The notes below the pieces were generated by a model that saw only the letters and a program-made list of their open reading frames with translations, was not told the origin of the DNA and made no database searches. DNA of 44,677 nucleotides from Rhodobiaceae bacterium. Lineage in GTDB: Bacteria > Pseudomonadota > Alphaproteobacteria > Rhizobiales > JANQQB01. This document shows, piece by piece, positions 32,046 to 40,478 of the stretch. A program made the translations under genes and the position numbers. The stretch lies in assembly GCA_028285165.1 (NCBI GenBank), contig JANQQB010000142.1, positions 1 through 44,677 of the forward strand, written 5' to 3'. The stretch's first letter is position 1. Each line of letters begins with the position of its first letter.

Positions 32046-33104
32046 TCAGGGAGGTTGAAGGTCGCGCGGCGGGCGCCCGAAATGCTGTCTCACCGCACGC
32101 GAAAATGCTTCTGGAGAACGGTATCCAAGGGTTTCTGCCGCTTTTGAGATTGTTACGCCGTCGCCGATCATTTGTGCCGCCATCGACATGCGAACGTTGA
32201 TTATTTCGGCGCCGATAGATGTTGGGTGGGATTTCTGGAATAGGGTCTTGAGCCGAGATGCGCTCACGCGGCAGGCTTTTGCAATCTCGGCAATCGTGAG
32301 GCTAGCCGTCGGGTTAGCCCGGATAACCTGAAGAGCGTGGGAAACGATCTCGTTCTCTTCCGTGGTGCTTGCCGAGCTCGTTCCCCTGCCGATTGCACGG
32401 TGCCATACAGCGACCAGAATCTGCATCGCGTAGGCCTCCATCAAGAGGCTGTTGTCCGCATCATCGACGCTGGTAGCAAGCATGCGTTCCGCTAGACCGG
32501 TTAAATCGGCGGGAGCGCTCAGCACCACCTGCCGGTTCATTGAAATCGTCGACAGTGCCCATGATACAAGCTCTGGTACGCGTTCCGAGACGCTCTCTAG
32601 ATAACGTGCGGAGTATCGAACGGCGACGGCCTCGAAGAGATGTTGGGGCTTTGCGGTCACAGCCCATTGTGTGCGAAAGCTCGATCCCGTGATTTGAAGA
32701 TCCCCGGGTTTGAGCAGGCTTTCGCGTCCAGTTCCCAGAACCTCGCGCGCGTGAGAGATTCCATTCAGTCGAATCTCCACGGACAATCCAAGTTCGCCGG
32801 CGATCAACGCATCGTAAGCCCGCTGGCCGGCGAGCCTTCCCATCATGATCGCGATATCTTCGGTCGGATTGATGACTCTGATACGCCCGCTCGCAAGCGT
32901 CTCCGCGGATCCACCGGCTACCTTTAGCCTCTTGACCTTGACCGACTTACCGAGGTTGCGGACCGTAGCGGCGGTGACATCTGTCGGATACTTACAGACG
33001 GGTTGCCGCCCGTGGTCGGACAAGGAATTTCGAACGTTCAGCGTGCGATCAACGTCTGTGCCAGCACGAGCAAATCCAGCATCCAAATCATTGTTTTGTT
33101 CCAT
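32046..33104 (-). CDS. AraC-family regulator of the siderophore genes
   Basis: A 352-residue regulator. Residues about 255-350 form the double helix-turn-helix domain of the AraC family (SLTIAEIAKACRVSASRLK, then ISKAAETLGYRSPEAFSRAV). The N-terminal part is a distinct ligand-binding region with no clear match, unlike the short effector domain of PchR. It lies 108 bases upstream of the TonB receptor gene in the same orientation, a typical position for a siderophore-responsive activator. The start at 33104 has no strong ribosome binding site. Confidence 0.82.
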   Translation of the reverse strand: MEQNNDLDAGFARAGTDVDRTLNVRNSLSDHGRQPVCKYPTDVTAATVRNLGKSVKVKRLKVAGGSAETLASGRIRVINPTEDIAIMMGRLAGQRAYDALIAGELGLSVEIRLNGISHAREVLGTGRESLLKPGDLQITGSSFRTQWAVTAKPQHLFEAVAVRYSARYLESVSERVPELVSWALSTISMNRQVVLSAPADLTGLAERMLATSVDDADNSLLMEAYAMQILVAVWHRAIGRGTSSASTTEENEIVSHALQVIRANPTASLTIAEIAKACRVSASRLKTLFQKSHPTSIGAEIINVRMSMAAQMIGDGVTISKAAETLGYRSPEAFSRAVRQHFGRPPRDLQPP

Positions 33105-33129
33105 CGGGCTCGACAGCGCTGATTGGCGT

Positions 33130-33156
33130 TTAATATGACAATTTTTATCATATTAA
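33130..33156. promoter_or_regulatory. Fur-box-like palindrome upstream of the AraC regulator
   Basis: A perfect 9-bp inverted repeat, TTAATATGA (33130-33138) and TCATATTAA (33148-33156), with a 9-base spacer. Its core TGACAATTTTTATCA (33136-33150) matches the Fur 7-1-7 consensus TGATAATNATTATCA at 12 of the 14 defined positions. It sits 26 bases before the regulator ATG, where it could repress the siderophore genes when iron is ample. Alphaproteobacteria may use other iron regulators, so the binder is inferred. Confidence 0.6.
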
Positions 33157-33294
33157 TACGACCGAAATCGTGCTGGCACAAGCCATCTCGTCTATGCTGG
33201 CATGAATGCTTGACCGGACTCCGCAGGCGAAGACCGAACCGGACGATCCGGTCCTCCGAATGCGGCGGAGCCGTGAAAGGCGAGCCTTACCTGC

Positions 33295-34095
33295 TCAGTG
33301 CAGGATCTGGCTGAGGAACAGTTTCGTGCGTTCGTGTTCCGGATTGGTGAAGAACGCTTCCGGTTCATTCTCTTCAATGATTTGGCCGGCGTCCATGAAG
33401 ATCACCCGGTTGGCGACCTGACGGGCAAAGCCCATTTCGTGGGTGACGCACAGCATGGTCATGCCCTCTTCCGCGAGGCCGACCATCACTTCCAGCACTT
33501 CCTTGATCATTTCCGGGTCAAGCGCGGAGGTGGGTTCGTCGAACAGCATGATGCGCGGGCTCATGCACAGCGAGCGGGCGATCGCCACGCGCTGCTGCTG
33601 ACCGCCGGACAATTGACCGGGATATTTCAGCGCCTGTTCGGGGATCTTCACCCGTTCCAGGTAATGCATCGCGACTTCCTCGGCTTCCTTTTTGGGCATG
33701 TTGCGGACCCAGATCGGCGCCAGCGTGCAGTTTTCCAGGATGGTGAGGTGCGGGAACAGGTTGAAGTGCTGAAACACCATGCCGACCTCACGACGGATTT
33801 CGTCGATCCGCTTGAGATCGTTGGTCAGTTCGATGCCGTCGACCACGATGGAACCGCGCTGATGTTCTTCCAACCGGTTGATGCAGCGGATCATCGTCGA
33901 CTTGCCGGACCCGGACGGGCCGCACACGACGATCCGTTCGCCGCGCATCACCCGCAGATTGATGTCCTTCAGGACGTGGAAGTCGCCATACCATTTGTGC
34001 ATACCGTCGATGTCGATCGCGACATCGGTTTCCGAAATTTGCATCTTCGACCGATCGGCGGAGAGGTCGGAAGCTGTGACTACGTTCTCACTCAT
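33295..34095 (-). CDS. aapP: General L-amino acid ABC transporter ATP-binding protein
   Basis: A 266-residue ABC ATPase of polar amino-acid uptake systems. Walker A is GPSGSGKST, the Q loop is [11 protein letters not shown], the signature is [15 protein letters not shown], Walker B is [13 protein letters not shown] and the H loop is VTHEMGFA. It powers import through the AapQ/AapM permeases on the cytoplasmic face. It is the last gene of the aap operon, 19 bases after aapM. A GGGGAAT element precedes the ATG. It is also the only ABC ATPase in the window and belongs to an importer, so it is not a candidate to energise the exporter at 10861-16810. Confidence 0.94.
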   Translation of the reverse strand: MSENVVTASDLSADRSKMQISETDVAIDIDGMHKWYGDFHVLKDINLRVMRGERIVVCGPSGSGKSTMIRCINRLEEHQRGSIVVDGIELTNDLKRIDEIRREVGMVFQHFNLFPHLTILENCTLAPIWVRNMPKKEAEEVAMHYLERVKIPEQALKYPGQLSGGQQQRVAIARSLCMSPRIMLFDEPTSALDPEMIKEVLEVMVGLAEEGMTMLCVTHEMGFARQVANRVIFMDAGQIIEENEPEAFFTNPEHERTKLFLSQILH

Positions 34096-34114
34096 CGTAA
34101 TTCCCCGATTGTGC

Positions 34115-35404
34115 TTATCGTTTGTGTCCGGTGTGCAGCTTTCTTTCCAGATAGAGCGAGTAACGCGACATCAGGAAGCAGCTGATAAAGTAGAAAATGG
34201 CGAGGAAGATATAGATCTCCGTCGAAAGCCCCTGCCAGGCGGCGTCGGCCAAGACGGGCCGGGATATGCCGAGCGGATCGAGCATGCCGATCACGTAGAC
34301 CAGGGTGGTGTCCTTGAAGAGGCCGATGAAGGTGTTCACGATCCCTGGGATCGAGATCTTGAGCGCCTGCGGCAGGATAATCAGGCGCATGCTCTGCCAG
34401 TATTGCAGACCCATCGCATCGGCGGCTTCGTACTGACCGCGTGGAATAGCCTGCAAGCCACCGCGGATCACCTCGGCCATATAGGCTGAGGCAAACAGCG
34501 TGACCATGATCAAAACCCGCAGCAACAGGTCGAATTCGACCTCTGGCGGCAGGAAGTAGTTCAGCATGGTCGAGGCGACGAACAGAAGCGTGATCAGCGG
34601 CACGCCGCGAATGAATTCGATGAAGCCGGTACAGACCCAGCGCACGATCAGCATGTCGGAGCGCCGGCCCAGGGCCAGAACGACACCGATCGGCAGCGAC
34701 ACCGTGATGCCGGTAAGACCGATGACAAGGGTCAGGAGGAATCCGCCGACGTCTCGGGTCTTGACCGGTTCGAACAGAAGGCCGCCGGCAAGCAGGATGG
34801 CGCCGATCACGCCCCATACGACCCCGATCCAGAACAACGTACCGCCGAGCCAGGCCACCGGTGTGGTTCGAACGGCATATCCAGCACCGATCAGCAACGC
34901 TGCCGGAATAAAGGTCCAAAGGGTGTCCGAAACGGTCGGCGCGGCGCCGCCGAACAGGACGGCATAGGCGAGAAACGGAAACAGTGCGGCAAAGATCAGG
35001 CCCTGTTTGCGGTAAGGCAGTTTCTCGACAAGGATCGGCAGCATCGCCGCGACCAGCATGAAGAAAGCGAGGACCGGCCGCCAGCGTTCGGCTTCGGGAT
35101 AGAAGCCGAAGGTGAATTGGGCAATCCGTTCGCGCACGACCGCCCAGCATGCACCGGTGGACAATTCGGCACATTCGGCGCGCGAGGACGCCGAGATGTT
35201 TGCGTCGAATATGCCCCATTGCAGGATCGGCGGAATGCTGACGACAAGCAGGTAAAACGTTGCGATCGTCAGGATCGTGTTCACCCAGCCGGAGAACAGG
35301 TTGTTTCTCAGCCAGCCGACGACCCCGGTGGTGCCCGGCGGCGGCGGAAGATCGGGGTGTTCGCCGACGGCGTAGATCGGGCCTTTCAGAGCTGCATCGG
35401 TCAT
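34115..35404 (-). CDS. aapM: General L-amino acid ABC transporter permease
   Basis: A 429-residue inner-membrane permease of the HisM/GlnP type. About 8 membrane segments are visible. The C-terminal domain holds the EAA-loop region [20 protein letters not shown] that contacts the ATPase, preceded by the family start [15 protein letters not shown]. The long N-terminal extension and extra membrane segments are typical of AapM relative to HisM. AAGGAG lies before the ATG; the start is one base after the aapQ stop, so the two permeases are translated together and would form a heterodimer. Confidence 0.93.
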   Translation of the reverse strand: MTDAALKGPIYAVGEHPDLPPPPGTTGVVGWLRNNLFSGWVNTILTIATFYLLVVSIPPILQWGIFDANISASSRAECAELSTGACWAVVRERIAQFTFGFYPEAERWRPVLAFFMLVAAMLPILVEKLPYRKQGLIFAALFPFLAYAVLFGGAAPTVSDTLWTFIPAALLIGAGYAVRTTPVAWLGGTLFWIGVVWGVIGAILLAGGLLFEPVKTRDVGGFLLTLVIGLTGITVSLPIGVVLALGRRSDMLIVRWVCTGFIEFIRGVPLITLLFVASTMLNYFLPPEVEFDLLLRVLIMVTLFASAYMAEVIRGGLQAIPRGQYEAADAMGLQYWQSMRLIILPQALKISIPGIVNTFIGLFKDTTLVYVIGMLDPLGISRPVLADAAWQGLSTEIYIFLAIFYFISCFLMSRYSLYLERKLHTGHKR

Positions 35405-35405
35405 C

Positions 35406-36599
35406 TCAGCGCTCCTTGAATGCGATGGACCGGTTGTACCAGTTCATCAGCATCGAGATCGTGAGCGAGATGGACAGGTAGAACGCCATGAGAAGGATGT
35501 TGGTCTCCAATTCCTTGCCGGTCTGCATCAGCGTGATGCCGCCGAGGGTGGCCACCACGTCCATGTAGCCGATGGCGATCGCCAACGAGGAATTCTTGGT
35601 CAGGTTCAGATATTGGCTGGTCAGCGGCGGAATAATCACCCGCAGGGCCTGTGGAATGATGATCAGGTTCATCGTCCGGTTGGGTCGCAGGCCGAGGGCA
35701 AAGGCGGCTTCCGTCTGGCCATGACTAACGGCCAGGATGCCGGCGCGAACGTTTTCGGAAATGAAGGCCGCGGTGTAGATCGCCAATGCGAAAGTCAGAG
35801 CCGCCAGTTCCGGGGAAATCGTCATGCCACCGCGGAAGTTGAAGCCGCGGAACGTGGGATAGTCGAAGGAGACCGGCATCCCGGCAACAAAATACACGAC
35901 CAGAGGCAGGCCGATGACAAGACCGAGGCCGACGCGGAAGACCGGAGAAATCTGCCCGGTGGACTCCTGCTTGCGGCGCGCCCGTTGCGCGTAGATCACG
36001 GCGCCGACGATCCCGGCGACCAGGGCTGCGACGACGAACCAGATCGCGTCGTCCATGATCGGCTTCGGCGTAATGATTCCGCGGTTGGTCAGGAAGATCG
36101 ATCCCTCGACGTCCTTATAGGCCCGAGGATGCGGAAAGGAATTGATGAAGATCCCGTGCCAGAACAGGATCTGCAGAAGCAGCGGCACGTTACGGGTGAA
36201 TTCCACATACCAGTAGACCAGACGACTGACGAGCCAGTTGCTCGACAACCGCAGCACACCGAGGATGAACCCGAGGATCGTTGCAATGAAGATGCCGACG
36301 ATGGCGACCAGGCCGGTGTTCAGGATACCGACGATCGTCGCCCTGAGGTGCGTGTCCGACGATGTATAGGGAATAAGCGTCTGGTTGATATCGTAGCTGG
36401 CCGGCAGAAAGAGGAAACTGAATCCGAAGGTTTTCTGCTGAGCTGCAAGCGCATTGGCCGCGTTATTGATCAGGTATCCAAAAAACGACAAGACCCCGAC
36501 AAGAACCAGAATCTGAATGACGTTCGACCGATAGCGCTTGTCATACCACAGCATGGACAAACGAAACGGTTCGTGCGGCACTTCCGCCGTAATAGCCAT
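35406..36599 (-). CDS. aapQ: General L-amino acid ABC transporter permease
   Basis: A 397-residue inner-membrane permease, partner of AapM. It contains WYVEFTRNVPLLLQILFWH and the EAA-loop GQTEAAFALGLRPNRTMNL, with about 8 membrane segments including a long N-terminal part, which is typical of AapQ. The ATG at 36599 has GAGGGG upstream; the frame remains open to 36662 but without a binding site. It is separated from aapJ by 181 bases that hold a strong intrinsic terminator, so it is probably expressed below the binding protein. Confidence 0.93.
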   Translation of the reverse strand: MAITAEVPHEPFRLSMLWYDKRYRSNVIQILVLVGVLSFFGYLINNAANALAAQQKTFGFSFLFLPASYDINQTLIPYTSSDTHLRATIVGILNTGLVAIVGIFIATILGFILGVLRLSSNWLVSRLVYWYVEFTRNVPLLLQILFWHGIFINSFPHPRAYKDVEGSIFLTNRGIITPKPIMDDAIWFVVAALVAGIVGAVIYAQRARRKQESTGQISPVFRVGLGLVIGLPLVVYFVAGMPVSFDYPTFRGFNFRGGMTISPELAALTFALAIYTAAFISENVRAGILAVSHGQTEAAFALGLRPNRTMNLIIIPQALRVIIPPLTSQYLNLTKNSSLAIAIGYMDVVATLGGITLMQTGKELETNILLMAFYLSISLTISMLMNWYNRSIAFKER

Positions 36600-36701
36600 A
36601 GTCCGAACCCCTCGACTCTCTACAGTGCGCCCGTTTGAAACGGGTGTTCTTTCCGGACCCATTCTGTCTTTTTGATATTACGGGCCGGGACATTCTTGGC
36701 C

Positions 36702-36721
36702 GGAGGGCCTGGCGGCCCTCC
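36702..36721. repeat. REP-like hairpin in the aapJ-aapQ gap
   Basis: Perfect 8-bp stem GGAGGGCC / GGCCCTCC with loop TGGC, lying just downstream (on the minus strand) of the aapJ terminator. It has no T-run. It may stabilise the aapJ transcript 3' end, as intergenic stem-loops do in other binding-protein operons. Confidence 0.5.
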
Positions 36722-36733
36722 GACAGTCTTGCA

Positions 36734-36771
36734 AATAAAAAGACCGGAACCTCCTCCCAAAGGTCCCGGTC
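36734..36771 (-). terminator. Intrinsic terminator after aapJ
   Basis: On the minus strand the stem GACCGGGACC / GGTTCCGGTC (10 pairs, one G-T) has a 10-base loop and is followed by TTTTTATT. It starts 9 bases after the aapJ stop and precedes aapQ, so it probably acts as a partial terminator that makes the binding protein more abundant than the permeases. Confidence 0.85.
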
Positions 36772-36780
36772 GGGATTGTC

Positions 36781-37803
36781 CTAGCGGAACGGCGGCGCGT
36801 AGAGGATGCCGCCCTTGGTCCACAATTCGTTCAGACCGCGGGACAGGCCGATTGGCGTTTCCGTACCGACATGGCTTTCGAAGATTTCGCCATAATTGCC
36901 GACAGCGGCGATTGCCTTGGCAGCCCAGTCATTGTCCAGACCGAACATCTGACCGTAATCCCCTTCAACGCCGAGCAGGCGCTTGATTTCCGGGTCTTTG
37001 GTCTCACCGGCAATGGTGCCGACATTGGCTTTGGTGATGCCCTTTTCTTCAGCGATGATCAGCGCGTTCAGAACCCAGCGGACAACGTCGCCCCATTGGT
37101 CGTCGCCATGGCGAACGAGCGGGCCGAGCGGCTCCTTGGAGATGATTTCCGGAAGTACGACATGGTCGGCAGGATTGTCGAAGGTTGCGCGGGTTGCTGC
37201 AAGACCGGACGCGTCCGTCGTGTAGACGTCGCAACGGCCCGCCAGATAACCCTTGCGGGCTTCTTCGTTGGTCTCGATCGGAACCGGCTCATAGTCCATG
37301 TTGTTGGTGCGGAAGTAGTCCGCCAGGTTCAGCTCCGTCGTTGTGCCGGTCTGAATGCAGACCGAAGCGCCGGACAGTTCCAGAGCGCTCGTGACGCCGA
37401 GCGATTTCGGCACCATGAAACCCTGACCGTCGTAATAGTTGACGCCGACGAAGGTGAGCTGGAGATCGACGTCGCGCGAATAGGTCCACGTCGTGTTGCG
37501 AGCGAGAAGGTCGACTTCGCCCGACCGCAGCACGGTAAAGCGCGTCTTACCGGTGGTCGTGGTGTATTCGACCTTGTCCGCATCGCCCAGCACAGCAGCG
37601 GCGACAGCACGGCAGACATCGATATCGAAGCCTTTCCATTTGCCGGCTTCGTCGGTTGCAGCAAAACCGGTCAAGCCGGTTGAAATGCCGCAATTGAGAT
37701 TTCCGCGGGCCTTGACCTCTTCGAGCGTGGTTGCCGATGCGCCGGACGCAAAGGCGAGGCCCACTGCCGCTCCCACAAGGGCCGGGATGTAACGTTTGTT
37801 CAT
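36781..37803 (-). CDS. aapJ: General L-amino acid ABC transporter periplasmic binding protein
   Basis: A 340-residue periplasmic solute-binding protein. The signal peptide ends about residue 24 (FASGASA). The mature part shows the polar amino-acid binding-protein pattern: LNCGISTGLTGFAATDE, KWKGFDIDVCRAVAAAVLGD, KTRFTVLRSGEVDLLARNTTW-type core (given partly) and CIQTGTTTELNLADYF. The C-terminus ends with GLNELWTKGGILYAPPFR, typical of AapJ. It binds a broad range of L-amino acids and delivers them to AapQM. First gene of the operon; a 301-base gene-free region lies upstream. Confidence 0.94.
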   Translation of the reverse strand: MNKRYIPALVGAAVGLAFASGASATTLEEVKARGNLNCGISTGLTGFAATDEAGKWKGFDIDVCRAVAAAVLGDADKVEYTTTTGKTRFTVLRSGEVDLLARNTTWTYSRDVDLQLTFVGVNYYDGQGFMVPKSLGVTSALELSGASVCIQTGTTTELNLADYFRTNNMDYEPVPIETNEEARKGYLAGRCDVYTTDASGLAATRATFDNPADHVVLPEIISKEPLGPLVRHGDDQWGDVVRWVLNALIIAEEKGITKANVGTIAGETKDPEIKRLLGVEGDYGQMFGLDNDWAAKAIAAVGNYGEIFESHVGTETPIGLSRGLNELWTKGGILYAPPFR

Positions 37804-38104
37804 TTGGTGCAGCCTTTTCTGTTACCCTATTTGACTATTTTTCCAAAGGCGCACGGAAACGCCATCCCGGGTAAACGGACCTTCGAGAAGGTCCTGGAAC
37901 GCGGGACAAGCGCGCTTCCGAATACGCTGGTTGCATCACAGGACATAAAAAGCCTCTGGGTCAAGGGAATAAAACCGCGACACTCCGTCGGAAACGCACA
38001 AAATCCCCTGAGGAATCGGCCTGACGCGAACGAAGATGGAACACACGCATAAGCGGTTATGCGTTCGGACCGCGGCCGGCGACCGCTATTGGGCTATCTG
38101 CAGA
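37804..38104. other. Promoter region of the aap operon
   Basis: About 300 bases between the aapJ start and the stop of the minus-strand LAB_N gene. It must carry the aap promoter. It is AT-richer near 37815-37845. I could not fix -35/-10 elements, and see no convincing gene on either strand. Confidence 0.4.
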
Positions 38105-38458
38105 TCAGAGTTTTGGTCCGTCACCCGGCTCGGGCATCAACCGGTCGTCGTCCTTGCGGCGCTTTTCCCGATAGATGAGCCAGAGATTGCGGAAATAGAT
38201 GATCAACCCAAGCGACTGGCCGGCAATGAAAACCGGATCCTGCCGCACAATCGAATAGACCAGCAGCATCATCCCGCCGGCGATCGAGAAGAACCAGAAG
38301 GCGACCGGAACAATCGACCGGCCGACCCGCTCGCTGGCCACCCATTGGACGACGAAGCGCATCATGAACATGGCCTGGGCCGCGAGGCCGACGATGACCC
38401 AGAAGTCGAAATTGTCGATAAAGACCGTCCGCAGCCAGTCAAGCAGGGTTGCCAGCAA
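38105..38458 (-). CDS. LAB_N (lipid-A-disaccharide synthase N-terminal-like) membrane protein
   Basis: A 117-residue inner-membrane protein with three hydrophobic segments. The motifs RFVVQWVASERVGRSIVPVA and FWFFSIAGGMMLLVYSI are those of the LAB_N family, small proteins often encoded next to lipid A or arabinose-type glycosyltransferases. It follows a GT2 glycosyltransferase by 3 bases, so it belongs to the same transcript. The family's biochemical role is not established; a membrane helper for lipid-linked sugar transfer is inferred. Confidence 0.88.
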   Translation of the reverse strand: MLATLLDWLRTVFIDNFDFWVIVGLAAQAMFMMRFVVQWVASERVGRSIVPVAFWFFSIAGGMMLLVYSIVRQDPVFIAGQSLGLIIYFRNLWLIYREKRRKDDDRLMPEPGDGPKL

Positions 38459-38461
38459 GGC

Positions 38462-39274
38462 CTAGTCCTCCAAGGTGATTTCGCTGATCGTCGGGACCCG
38501 GCGGCGGCGGCGGCGCAGCCACCAGACTCCGCACAGATCCAGGATCCCGACAAGCGCGCGATCGAAGATGCCGTATTTGGAAACGCCGTGGCGGCGCTGG
38601 CGGTCGACCACGTCGATGACGTCGATGCCGTATCCCTCGCGCAGGACCAGGGCCGGCAGGTAGCGATGCCAGCCGTCGAAATACGGCAGATCCAGAAAGA
38701 CCGATCGGCGCAGGCATTTCAGCCCGCAGCCGGAATCCCGGACGCCATCGCCCAGGAAAGCCGAGCGGACGCGATTGGCGAGAGTCGAGGCCAGGCGTTT
38801 GGAAAAACTCGCCTTCCTGCCAAGCCGCTGACCGGCGATCAACGCCGTGCCGGGCCCGGCTTCGGTGATCTTGTCGATCATGGCTGGAAAGTAAGCCGGG
38901 TCGTTTTCACCGTCGCCGTCGATGGTCAGGATCAGGTCGCCGCGAGCGTTCAGCAAGCCGCTGCGCACCGCTGCGCTCTGACCCGCGGGGATTTCATGTC
39001 GGATATGGCGCAGGCCTGCGACGTCGGATTTCAGGTCGCGCAGGACGTCGGCCGTGTGGTCGTCCGACCCGTCGTCTACGATCAGGATTTCGTGAGCCGT
39101 CGCCGACAGCGCCGACTGGATTTCGCGCACCAGCACTTTCAGATTGTCCGCCTCGTTCCGGGCCGGGACGATGACGGACACGCCCGGTGCCCTCTGCAAG
39201 TTCTTCGGGTCCGGCGACGTCGTTTCGTGCATCGGCGGCGGATCGGGGCGGTCTTTTTCTGTTACACGCGTCAC
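38462..39274 (-). CDS. GT2 glycosyltransferase (dolichol/undecaprenyl-phosphate sugar transferase type)
   Basis: A 270-residue soluble GT-A glycosyltransferase. It begins VSVIVPARNEADNLKVLV, has the donor-binding EILIVDDGSDDHT and the metal-binding LILTIDGDGENDPAY (D-x-D), and continues with GLKCLRRSVFLDLPYFDGWHRYLP. This matches DPM1/ArnC-like enzymes that load a sugar onto a polyprenyl phosphate on the cytoplasmic side. No membrane segment is seen. GTG at 39274 was chosen because AGGAAG lies before it; ATG at 39232 is an alternative without a binding site. Next to an ArnT-like enzyme at 40479 it probably makes the lipid-linked donor. Confidence 0.85.
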   Translation of the reverse strand: MTRVTEKDRPDPPPMHETTSPDPKNLQRAPGVSVIVPARNEADNLKVLVREIQSALSATAHEILIVDDGSDDHTADVLRDLKSDVAGLRHIRHEIPAGQSAAVRSGLLNARGDLILTIDGDGENDPAYFPAMIDKITEAGPGTALIAGQRLGRKASFSKRLASTLANRVRSAFLGDGVRDSGCGLKCLRRSVFLDLPYFDGWHRYLPALVLREGYGIDVIDVVDRQRRHGVSKYGIFDRALVGILDLCGVWWLRRRRRRVPTISEITLED

Positions 39275-39548
39275 GTCGCGGTTCTTCCTGCAAGACGGGC
39301 GCGGCGCGCCCTGTCCACCTTTCAATCGACCTGATACGAGCGCCCTACCCATCGGCCTGTTCGGCGGCCATCCGAAAGCATCCCTTACGGCCTTCGGTCA
39401 ATCGGTCCTGGCTTCGGATCGGAAGGGCTGGCCGGCGCCTAAACGGGGAACAACGGATCAGCGGAGGCAAACGCGTGAATGTCATCCGAGGTAACGTGCC
39501 CAAGGCCGGTTGGTCTAGCTATATGGCGGGCGGTGTCAAGTGCTGCCG

Positions 39549-40472
39549 TCAGGAATGCTTCTGTCGTGATCTCAATAGCCGGTTGAAAACGCGCCAACTG
39601 GAATACCGTTTGCGGATCCGATCTTCGGCGTCGCATTTGAAGAGGATACGGCAGCGCGCGAGATAGCGCGCCGCATACCAGGCGAAAGCCGCGCCAAACA
39701 AGGTGCCGCCGATCACGTCGCTCGGATAATGGGCGCTTACCATGATCCGGCTGATGGACAGCCAGAACGCCAGGACGAAGATCATTCGCCCCCATGTCGG
39801 AATCAGCAATGCCAGGCACATCGCCACTGCACCGACCGTGGTCGCATGTCCGGACGGAAAACTGGTAAAGTCGGAATCGAGGGCCAGGATATCGAAATGC
39901 GCGGGTCCGTGCGTCGGCGACAGTTTCGGCCGTGCCCGCCCCAGGCCCCATTTCAGGATCACGGCGGCCAGTCCGCTTGCCGCCACGACAATGAAAATGT
40001 AGCTGACCTGCACGAACAGGACATGGGCCGCCTCGCGGGCGCGCCTTCCGAGACTGTCCCAGTCCAGAAGCAGGATTCCAAGCCCGATGACACCGCTCGG
40101 AACGAGCCACCAATGGGACTTGCCGAAATCGGTGAAGGTCCAGAAGAACACATAATACTGGCTCGGCAGGCCGTTGTTGATCCAGCTGTAGGACCCGACA
40201 TCGAGCAGTATGGCCGACAGACCGACAGCAAACAGGCCATAGGCCAGCAGATCCTGCGGCCGGTGGCCGGAACGCGGCAGGGCCGGGATCGAAGACGGAC
40301 GGGCCGACCGGGTGCGGTACAGCGCCATGACCTTGGACAGGTTGCGATTGCCGTTGCGGATTACCGCCCGCGCATTGTCGACCAGGCGCTGAAAGGCCGA
40401 GGTTTTGCTTTCCGGTGGATCAGCGGGCTCGCGGGTTTCCGAAAGCGTGAGGCCAGGATCAACGTCTTTCAT
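39549..40472 (-). CDS. PAP2-superfamily membrane phosphatase
   Basis: A 307-residue inner-membrane phosphatase with the three PAP2 motifs intact: Lys174-x6-Arg181-Pro182 (KWGLGRARP), Pro206-Ser-Gly-His209, and SRIMVSAHYPSD with Arg242 and His248. About six hydrophobic segments are visible, after a ~70-residue soluble N-terminus. Substrates in this family include undecaprenyl pyrophosphate and lipid A phosphates. It lies 6 bases from the GT39 gene, so it is part of the envelope cluster. Either recycling of the lipid carrier or dephosphorylation of lipid A is possible. Confidence 0.88.
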   Translation of the reverse strand: MKDVDPGLTLSETREPADPPESKTSAFQRLVDNARAVIRNGNRNLSKVMALYRTRSARPSSIPALPRSGHRPQDLLAYGLFAVGLSAILLDVGSYSWINNGLPSQYYVFFWTFTDFGKSHWWLVPSGVIGLGILLLDWDSLGRRAREAAHVLFVQVSYIFIVVAASGLAAVILKWGLGRARPKLSPTHGPAHFDILALDSDFTSFPSGHATTVGAVAMCLALLIPTWGRMIFVLAFWLSISRIMVSAHYPSDVIGGTLFGAAFAWYAARYLARCRILFKCDAEDRIRKRYSSWRVFNRLLRSRQKHS

Positions 40473-40478
40473 AACCGC

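Noticed and set aside
33238-33252. Small inverted repeat ACCGGA / TCCGGT downstream of aapP
   Set aside because: Only 6 bp with a 3-base loop and no T-run on the minus strand. Too weak to call a terminator.
39275-39548. Possible RNA gene in the GT2-PAP2 gap
   Set aside because: No cloverleaf, anticodon loop or terminator could be drawn. Left as an unassigned gap inside the minus-strand cluster.
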